This document shows, piece by piece, positions 57,769 to 64,000 of a stretch of 64,000 bases of DNA. Below the pieces are notes generated by a model, which ran no database searches, was not told where the DNA came from, and saw nothing but the letters and a program-made list of their open reading frames with translations. The stretch covers positions 372,001 to 436,000 of the forward strand of contig JADJPQ010000004.1 of assembly GCA_016713175.1 (NCBI GenBank), read 5' to 3'. This DNA comes from Planctomycetota bacterium (lineage in GTDB: Bacteria > Planctomycetota > UBA1135 > UBA2386). Numbering within the stretch: position 1 is the stretch's first letter; each line of letters opens with the position of its first letter. Made by a program: the position numbers and the translations under genes.

Positions 57769-59967
57769 ATGTGGTCTTGTGACCTCTGCAACCAGTCTGT
57801 CGACGGGGTTCAAGGCGCCATGTATGCTCCTGGTCAGTTCCGCCAACTCGTCGCTGCCGGCTACTCGCCGGCCGATCGAATGGCATATCTGGCCGTTACC
57901 GCGCAGATCGCCGCCCTGCCGGTCGACGTTCTGCTCGAACGCTGGCGAACCAACGTGGTTGCCGGCCGCACGACCGACTGGCGGCTATGCCCCGGGTGTG
58001 CCGAGGGGGCCTCGAAGTTCGTCCAGGATCGTGATCCGCTCGCCGCGGCGATCGATGCGCTGTATCACGCGGAGGAACGGGGCGAGGCTGCGGCCAGCTA
58101 CCGTCTCGTCGGCGAAGAGTCGGCAGGCGTCGAAGTCACGGTCCGGGGTCTCCGCAAGCTGATCCTCGGCCCGACCTTGCGCCAAGGAGCGTGGGAGTGT
58201 TGCCTCGGGAAAGCAGGGCCATGGCTACCGGTAGGCCTGCTTCGGGACTCGTTGCTGGTGGCCATGCCGACTGCGGCTGTCGCCCCTCGCCAGCCGCCAC
58301 CGTTGCCAACGACGCCACCAAGCGGTGGTGGCGACGCGCAGAGGCCGAATCGTGCGGCCATGGAGGCGACGGCACCGGTGCTGATTGTCGCGCCGCCGCA
58401 AGTCGAGGCGGCGATGGCGCCACCTGAGAAGTCATCGTTGGCGACCCAAGGCAACCACCACGCTCCCATCGTGGCCGCGGGCGCGGCTTCGTCGCATGAA
58501 CACGCGTTTCGCGACCTGGTAGCCGAGCAGCTGCGCCGTTCGCCGTGGCTTGGTCTGTTGCTGGCGATGCATGGGGTGGCAATCGTTGCGCTGTGGTTGC
58601 TCTCCCCAGTAGCCAACGAAGCAGTTCGATCGGCCCGTACTGCGATCGTGTTGAACCCTGCCGACGTCGTCGTGCTGTCGCCCCAGGCGACCCTGCCGCC
58701 GATCAATGCAGAAACTTCAGATGTGCCGACCGAGCTGGAGGCCCAGTTGCTGTCGGAGGAGGCGCAGATACCTTTCGTCGACGAGATCGAACCCTTCACC
58801 GACTTCGAAGCCGATGAGATCGGTCAGGACGAGACCGGGTGGGGCGCCGCGATTGCGCCGACCGGCCGCATCGGGGCGGAAGCCAGCGCCCGCGTGCGCC
58901 GCAAGCAGGCAAGCAACCCGGCGTTTGCTGCCGCGATCGATGCCGGTCTGCGTTGGTTGCGAAACCACCAGGACGAGGACGGTCGCTGGGATTGCGGCGG
59001 GTTCATGAAGCACGACAAGAACGGCGTGCCGGGCGACGGTGGTGGCAACGCTGCGTACGACGTGGGCGTGACCGCGTTGGCTCTGTTGGCATTCCTTGGC
59101 GATGGGCACACGCTGCGCGAAGGCACCTATCGCGATGTTGTTCAAAAGGCCGTGAAATGGCTGCGATCGCAGCAGCAGCCGGTTGGTCGATTCGGTGCAG
59201 GCAACCATGGAAAGGAGTTCTACAATCACGCGGTTGCGAGTTATGCGATCTGCGAGGCCCAAGGGTTGTCTGGCTACGAGTCGCTGCGCCCGATGGCACA
59301 GATGGCGCTGGACTATCTGGTCAGTCGCCGGAATCCGGGTGCGGCGTGGCGATATTCGCCCTTCGACCGGGACAACGATCTGTCGGTCACCGGCTGGTGT
59401 ATCATGGCCTGCAAATCGGGGCAGCACTTTGGTCTGCAGGTGGACCCTGAAGCGCTGGCGCAGCCCGAGCGTTGGATCGATAGTGTGACGGACGAGTACG
59501 GCGTCCACGAATACATGCCCGGCTGGCCCTGGGCGCGCGAGGGCGAGGCTGCCCTCGCGCGGTATCCCGGAGACAAATGCGCGACCATGACCGCGGTCGG
59601 TTTGTTCTGTCGTTTCTTCCTCGGCCAGGATCAGAAGCGGAATCCGTGCATGCGCCTGGCTGCGGACGAGATCCTCTCCAAGCCGCCGACCTGGGACGAA
59701 GCCGGTGGCTCGATCGACTGCTACTATTGGTACTACGCCACCTACGCGCTGTATCAGATGGGAGGAGCGCGCTGGGACAAATGGCGCCAGCCGCTGACGA
59801 CGGCGGTGGTGCGGACGCAGATCAAAGATGGCCGGCGGCCCAACGTGTTCGGTTCATGGGATCCGCACAACGATGTGTGGGGCGAGGCCGGTGGACGTGT
59901 CTACATGACCGCGATGTTGACGCTCACTCTCGAGGCCTACTACCGTTACACGAGGCTGATCCGATGA
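57769..59967 (+). CDS. Membrane-anchored zinc-ribbon and alpha-toroid protein
   Basis: 732 aa from the ATG beginning MWSCDLCNQSV. An N-terminal pair of CxxC motifs (Cys4, Cys7; Cys74, Cys77) suggests a split zinc ribbon in the cytoplasm. A Pro-rich linker and one transmembrane helix (about 260-279, LGLLLAMHGVAIVALWLLSP) follow. From about residue 385 there is a prenyltransferase/squalene-cyclase-like toroid: AAIDAGLRWLRNHQDEDGRW, GVTALALLAFLGDGH, YNHAVASYAICEAQ, SVTGWCIMACKSGQHFG and YYWYYATYALYQMGG. The DxDD acid of true cyclases is missing. It is probably a sensor or scaffold. The ECF sigma gene and the kinase gene follow on the same strand (140 and 68 bases), so the three may act together. 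Confidence 0.8.
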   Translation: MWSCDLCNQSVDGVQGAMYAPGQFRQLVAAGYSPADRMAYLAVTAQIAALPVDVLLERWRTNVVAGRTTDWRLCPGCAEGASKFVQDRDPLAAAIDALYHAEERGEAAASYRLVGEESAGVEVTVRGLRKLILGPTLRQGAWECCLGKAGPWLPVGLLRDSLLVAMPTAAVAPRQPPPLPTTPPSGGGDAQRPNRAAMEATAPVLIVAPPQVEAAMAPPEKSSLATQGNHHAPIVAAGAASSHEHAFRDLVAEQLRRSPWLGLLLAMHGVAIVALWLLSPVANEAVRSARTAIVLNPADVVVLSPQATLPPINAETSDVPTELEAQLLSEEAQIPFVDEIEPFTDFEADEIGQDETGWGAAIAPTGRIGAEASARVRRKQASNPAFAAAIDAGLRWLRNHQDEDGRWDCGGFMKHDKNGVPGDGGGNAAYDVGVTALALLAFLGDGHTLREGTYRDVVQKAVKWLRSQQQPVGRFGAGNHGKEFYNHAVASYAICEAQGLSGYESLRPMAQMALDYLVSRRNPGAAWRYSPFDRDNDLSVTGWCIMACKSGQHFGLQVDPEALAQPERWIDSVTDEYGVHEYMPGWPWAREGEAALARYPGDKCATMTAVGLFCRFFLGQDQKRNPCMRLAADEILSKPPTWDEAGGSIDCYYWYYATYALYQMGGARWDKWRQPLTTAVVRTQIKDGRRPNVFGSWDPHNDVWGEAGGRVYMTAMLTLTLEAYYRYTRLIR

Positions 59968-60107
59968 AGCTGCACTGCCGCTCGGGATCCGACCGCTCAG
60001 CGGGCGTCCAACCGCGAACTGACGCGGTGACGCCGCTTCGTACTCCATGCTTGTTTCCCTGCCTCGGCGTGCTACCTTCGCCAGCCCAACGGAGGTTGGT
60101 TCCGAAC

Positions 60108-60725
60108 GTGGCGATCCCAGATTACCAGCGTTGGCAGTCGGAGCTGGCCGGAACTGCAGAACAACGCCGGTCTGCGTGCGGCGAGATCTGTGAACACGCC
60201 TGGGCGATCGCCGGTCGGCGGATTCGCACTCGGCTGCACACTTCGATGGCCCAGCGGTGGGAACAGACCGGGGATCTGTGGTCCGACATCTCCACCCGGC
60301 TCTGGAACATGCTGCGAACCGGCAGCGTGCCATTGAAGGACGACCGCCACCTGCTCAACCTGACGAACCAGGTGGCGGGGCGTGTGCTCGTGGACATGTT
60401 GCGACGGCACTACGGAGAACGCGGCATGGGGAACCTCGAGACCCGGGCCGCAGTGAGAAGTGGCGACGGTGCAAGTGAGGCTCCGACGGCGGAGGCGGTC
60501 GAGCGGGACTCGGTCATCGATCTGATGATGTGTCGCGAGTTCCACGAGTGGGTCGCGAAGTTGGAAGAGCCGGCACGGGAGCTTTGCTACCTGAAGTTCT
60601 ACTCGGGCATGACTGACGACGAAGCCGCAGCGATCGTCATCGAATCCGCTCGAAACGTGCGGCGCGATTGGGCGTTGATCAGAGTGAGGATTGCGGAAGC
60701 GGCCGCAGAACGCTGGCCGGACTGA
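60108..60725 (+). CDS. ECF RNA polymerase sigma factor
   Basis: 205 aa from a GTG with GGAGG at 60091-60095 upstream; starting here gives AIPDYQRWQSELAGTAEQRR. Region 2 is divergent (MAQRWEQTGDLWSDISTRLW), and region 4 is at the end (CYLKFYSGMTDDEAAAIVI, then SARNVRRDWALIRVRIAEA). The layout is typical of planctomycete ECF factors encoded before a Ser/Thr kinase. An N-terminal extension of about 30 residues is seen. It lies 140 bases after the toroid gene and 68 before the kinase gene. Confidence 0.85.
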   Translation: MAIPDYQRWQSELAGTAEQRRSACGEICEHAWAIAGRRIRTRLHTSMAQRWEQTGDLWSDISTRLWNMLRTGSVPLKDDRHLLNLTNQVAGRVLVDMLRRHYGERGMGNLETRAAVRSGDGASEAPTAEAVERDSVIDLMMCREFHEWVAKLEEPARELCYLKFYSGMTDDEAAAIVIESARNVRRDWALIRVRIAEAAAERWPD

Positions 60726-60793
60726 AGCACATCTGCTGACCAAGTTCGGTCTCCTGGTGTGCCGGCGGTGTTCTCTTTTGGATCGGAGGCAGC

Positions 60794-63700
60794 ATGACTT
60801 CGACGACACCCGAGGATCCCGTCCTGGCAATGCTCGACGAATGGCAGTTGGCGCGAGACGCTGGCGCGCCGCGCGCGCCGGAGGAGATCTGGGCCAGGCA
60901 CGTGGAGTGGCATCACCTGCAACCGTCGCCGTGGCCACAGTTTGTCGCCAAGGTCGCGCTGCTGCTGAAGGCCGAGGGGATGGGCTTGCATGGCAATGCA
61001 AGTCTCGCCCCCCCGATTCCCGTCGAGCAGATGCCGGCGCCTGCACTCGGGCCGGCCATCACCCATTTCCGTGACCTGAAGCACGTCGATCACGGTGGAC
61101 TCGGCGTGGTGTATTCGGCGATGCATGACGAGTCCGGCCGTCGGGTGGCGATCAAGGTGCCGCGACCGGACAAGATCATGCTGCGGGAGACCGAGGAGCG
61201 GTTTCGACAGGAGGCGGTGCTGACAGCAAGGCTGGATCACCCGGGGATCGTGGCCGTCCTGGGCCAGGGATGTACAGGTGACGGGCGACCGTACTACGCG
61301 ATGCAACTGGTCGAGGGCCGGTCGCTGCAGGACTGCATCGAGGAGCACTTCCAGGACTTCCCGGTGGGCGCGAAGTCTGTCGACCAGAGCCTGAGGTTCC
61401 GGCAGCTCGTTGGCTACATGGTGATGGTCTGCAACACGGTGGCCTATGCGCACGAGCAAGGTGTCCTGCATCGGGATCTGAAGCCGGCCAACATCCGGAT
61501 CGGCACGTTCGAGCGTGTGCACGTGCTCGACTGGGGCCTGGCGAAGAGCCGCGATGCCGGCAATCAGGGTGACGATGGGGTCACGGGCCCGACGCCACCG
61601 GGACACACCACACCCGGGCGAGCCATGGGAACCGTGTCGTTCGCGAGTCCGGAACAGGCGGCCGGCGACACCGACGCCATCGACCATCGCAGTGACGTGT
61701 ATGGACTGGGCGCGACGCTCTACTGCATCCTGACCGGCAAGCCACCGTTCGGCGAGGAGTCGCACTCGAAAACCAAGCGGCGAGTCCTGAGCGGGGATTT
61801 CCCAAGACCGCGGTCGGTGAATCCATCGGTGGACCGGGCCCTGGAGCGGATCTGTCTCGTCGCCATGGCGCTGCGACGGGAAGATCGATATGCGGCGGTG
61901 GCGAAGCTCGGAGACGACCTGCGCCGTTGGCTTGCGGACGAGCTGATCAGCGTGGAGAAGGACAACTGGCTTCGCTGGACGGTGCGGTGGCGGCGGCGCA
62001 ACCGAGCGGTCGCGCGGGTGATCGACGGGGGGCTGGTGGTGGCCACCGTGGCGGTGATCGCCCTGGCGACGGTGTGGGGAGAGTATTCGCGCAAAGCCGA
62101 GACAAGGCAGCGGGTCGAGGCGCTCCTGCGCGACGGCGATGCGAAGCTCTTGGCCCACCAGTATGACGGTGCGCGTGCTGACTACGTGGCGGCGCAACGA
62201 TTGTCGAGCACCGAGACGGACCTCGAGGAGCTGGTGCAGCGGGTTCGTGGCGCGACGGACCGTCTTGGTGTGCATTGGCGGGGTCGTGAGTTCCTTCGTC
62301 GAGCCGAGGAGGTGGAGTTCCAGATCATGGGCAGCTACTGGAAGCTGCTGCCATCCGAAGAGACCCCGGACCGCCGAGCGATCCACTATCCCGGGGAACG
62401 CCTCGGCGACCTCGCGACGGGCGAGGCCGGGGCTCGCCAGGCGCTCTTGGACCTCGGGATTGGCCCGGTTCAGGATCCGTTCTCGGAGCTTGCCAAGGCG
62501 CAGGTTCCGGCGCCGGAGGTGGCGAAGGTGCGCCGCCGAGCTGCCGAGATCACCTTCCTGGCCGGAATCGCTCATGAGCGCTTGGGTCAGGCCGAGCCGG
62601 AACCCGCGCAGGTGGTTTGCCGGCAGCAGGCGCTGGCGGATCTCGACGCCGCCAAGTCACTTGGCATGCGCGACCGCGTGGTCGACTGGTTCCGCGCGGA
62701 GATTCTGGAGCGGAGTGGCGCAGCCGACGAGGCAAAGACAATCCGTGAGACCCTGAACCAACGCCCTTACGAGAGTATCCTCGATTTCCAGTTCGCTGCG
62801 GTGGAGCATGCTCGCGGATTGCGCTGGGAGGAGTCGATCGAGGCCTATCTCGTGTCCGGCGTGATGCAGTCCAAGAACTACTGGACATTCTACCGGACCG
62901 CGAAGGCCCTGGAGCGGGCAGGACGGCCCAAGCATGCCGAAGCCGTGTTTCGAGCGTGTCTGCGACTGGTTCCGGGTGACGCAACATCGCAGAACAGTCT
63001 TGGCTCGCTGCTTTCGGATCAGAAGCGGTACGCCGAGGCGGTCGTCGAGTTGGAGGCTGTGATTCGGCACAACCCTGACTACCTGATGGCCTACACCAAC
63101 TTGATGCTCGCCCATGCCGAGTTGCGCGATTTGAACAGCGTGCTTGCCGTGCATCAACAGCTGCTGGCGCGGCCGATCGACAAACACACCGAAGCCATTG
63201 CCTGGGAGAATCTCGGCATTGTTCATGAGCGGCTTGGCGATAACGCCATGGCGTTGGCCAACTACGACAAGGCGGTGGTGGCCGATCCGCAATCGAAGAG
63301 TGCGAAGCGCAATCGGGCAGTTGCGCTGACGAAGCTACGCCGTTACGAAGATGCCGAGGCCGAATTGGCGAGCGCGATTGCTTTGGCGCCGAGGGACGGC
63401 GAGCTGCGCTACCTGCTGGGCAATGTGTTTGCGGAAAACGAGCAGCTTGCCAGAGCCGTCAGCGAGTACACCGCGGCCTTGTCGCTGGCACCGGGTTTCG
63501 TGGCCGCTCGGCACAACCGAGCGCTCATGCTGAGCAAGCTCGACCGGTTCGAGGAGGCGATCCTGGATCACCGTGCCGTACTCCAGGCAGAGCCAGCGCA
63601 TGCGACGGCGCTGCCGGACATCGGCAGTCTGTACGCCAGAATGGCCCGGACCCAGCGGGAACCCTTGCGCCGTAGGACCCTGCTCCGAGCGCAGGCGGTC

Positions 63701-64000
63701 TACCTCGAGCTTCTCGACAAAGAGCCGCGCAACGTCGAGGTGCTCCTCGATGCGGGCCAGATTCACGGGGACTTGGGCCAGTTTGTCGAAGGGCACGGAC
63801 CGGACGCGGACCTTCGCCGGAGCGAGGATCTGCTGTCGCGCGCAATCGAGCTGCAGCCGGCAGACGCGCGGAACTTCCGCGCCCGCGGGGTCACCAGGCT
63901 CAGGGCCCAGGAATGGCGCGGCGCCATCGACGACTGGCAGGAGTACCTGCGTCTGAAGCCGGATGCGCAGGATCGCGACGGGATCCTCAACGACTCAAGC
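60794..64000 (+). CDS. Membrane Ser/Thr kinase with TPR repeats (partial, cut by window end)
   Basis: ATG with GGAGG six bases upstream; the frame stays open to base 64000 (1069 codons visible), so the C-terminus is missing. A cytoplasmic N-terminus of about 90 residues precedes the kinase domain: loop HGGLGVV (100-106), Lys121 in VAIKV, HRDLKPAN (226-233), DWG instead of DFG (246-248), and SPEQ near 290. A transmembrane helix lies at about 409-428. The rest is a long run of TPR helices (AVFRACLRLVPGDATSQNSL, AYTNLMLAHAELRDLNSV, GELRYLLGNVFAENEQ) that would face the periplasm. It follows the ECF sigma gene by 68 bases, so the kinase is likely its regulator. Confidence 0.9.
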   Translation, partial: MTSTTPEDPVLAMLDEWQLARDAGAPRAPEEIWARHVEWHHLQPSPWPQFVAKVALLLKAEGMGLHGNASLAPPIPVEQMPAPALGPAITHFRDLKHVDHGGLGVVYSAMHDESGRRVAIKVPRPDKIMLRETEERFRQEAVLTARLDHPGIVAVLGQGCTGDGRPYYAMQLVEGRSLQDCIEEHFQDFPVGAKSVDQSLRFRQLVGYMVMVCNTVAYAHEQGVLHRDLKPANIRIGTFERVHVLDWGLAKSRDAGNQGDDGVTGPTPPGHTTPGRAMGTVSFASPEQAAGDTDAIDHRSDVYGLGATLYCILTGKPPFGEESHSKTKRRVLSGDFPRPRSVNPSVDRALERICLVAMALRREDRYAAVAKLGDDLRRWLADELISVEKDNWLRWTVRWRRRNRAVARVIDGGLVVATVAVIALATVWGEYSRKAETRQRVEALLRDGDAKLLAHQYDGARADYVAAQRLSSTETDLEELVQRVRGATDRLGVHWRGREFLRRAEEVEFQIMGSYWKLLPSEETPDRRAIHYPGERLGDLATGEAGARQALLDLGIGPVQDPFSELAKAQVPAPEVAKVRRRAAEITFLAGIAHERLGQAEPEPAQVVCRQQALADLDAAKSLGMRDRVVDWFRAEILERSGAADEAKTIRETLNQRPYESILDFQFAAVEHARGLRWEESIEAYLVSGVMQSKNYWTFYRTAKALERAGRPKHAEAVFRACLRLVPGDATSQNSLGSLLSDQKRYAEAVVELEAVIRHNPDYLMAYTNLMLAHAELRDLNSVLAVHQQLLARPIDKHTEAIAWENLGIVHERLGDNAMALANYDKAVVADPQSKSAKRNRAVALTKLRRYEDAEAELASAIALAPRDGELRYLLGNVFAENEQLARAVSEYTAALSLAPGFVAARHNRALMLSKLDRFEEAILDHRAVLQAEPAHATALPDIGSLYARMARTQREPLRRRTLLRAQAVYLELLDKEPRNVEVLLDAGQIHGDLGQFVEGHGPDADLRRSEDLLSRAIELQPADARNFRARGVTRLRAQEWRGAIDDWQEYLRLKPDAQDRDGILNDSS

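Overview
The window is strongly GC-rich by eye and gene-dense, and its gene content points to a member of the Planctomycetota. The evidence is a DUF1549/DUF1553 (planctomycete cytochrome-like) gene directly followed by a DUF1501 gene, three large Hanks-type Ser/Thr kinases (two of them directly behind their own ECF sigma gene), many exported proteins with regulatory-carboxypeptidase-like or alpha-toroid domains, and an exported protein with the GRGC-type C-terminal domain that I associate with this phylum. The lineage below phylum is not resolved. No rRNA, tRNA, CRISPR array or insertion sequence was seen.

Layout. 1-2.9 kb: a less GC-rich start with a Cys-rich C-terminus, an exported protein, a MauE-like membrane protein and a doubtful small gene. 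2.66-9.54 kb (minus): a four-gene run of Na+/solute symporter, alpha/beta hydrolase, hybrid histidine kinase and GH29 fucosidase. 9.56-14.4 kb (plus): esterase with a GH20-like tail, ECF sigma, Ser/Thr kinase. 14.4-22.5 kb (minus): DUF1501 and DUF1549/1553 pair, i-type-lysozyme-like protein, two exported proteins. 22.6-25.8 kb: an accessory spot where a two-gene cassette (DUF4365 nuclease-like protein plus a 378-aa unknown) lies between two broken copies of the 3' end of an EamA transporter gene and the intact EamA gene. 25.8-29.5 kb (minus): aldehyde dehydrogenase and a large exported repeat protein. 29.7-31.5 kb (plus): redoxin/cytochrome/copper-monooxygenase fusion. 31.5-40.2 kb (minus): flotillin and NfeD, CorC-like protein, FadE, a small protein, and a kinase with a sulfatase-modifying-factor-like tail. 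40.6-53.3 kb: metalloprotease, an unusual LigD, an Arg/Gly-rich exported protein, S46 peptidase, Nudix protein, polyphosphate-glucokinase-like ROK protein, toroid protein, ECF42 sigma with its DGPF partner. 53.5-57.4 kb: aconitase with a histone-H1-like tail, then a lipoprotein. 57.8-64 kb: membrane-anchored toroid protein, ECF sigma, and a TPR kinase cut off by the window end.

The most interesting spot is 22.6-25.2 kb. The DUF4365 gene contains three perfect copies of an 8-base unit. Reading through three copies truncates the protein to 135 aa. Removing one copy restores a 166-aa protein with the family's expected C-terminus, and this ends in a 4-base GTGA overlap with the partner gene. This looks like slipped-strand (possibly phase-variable) inactivation of a candidate two-gene defence-type cassette. 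Other notable observations are the aconitase with a 125-residue lysine-rich tail, a LigD whose ligase domain lacks the motif I lysine and whose OB fold is missing, and several domain fusions.
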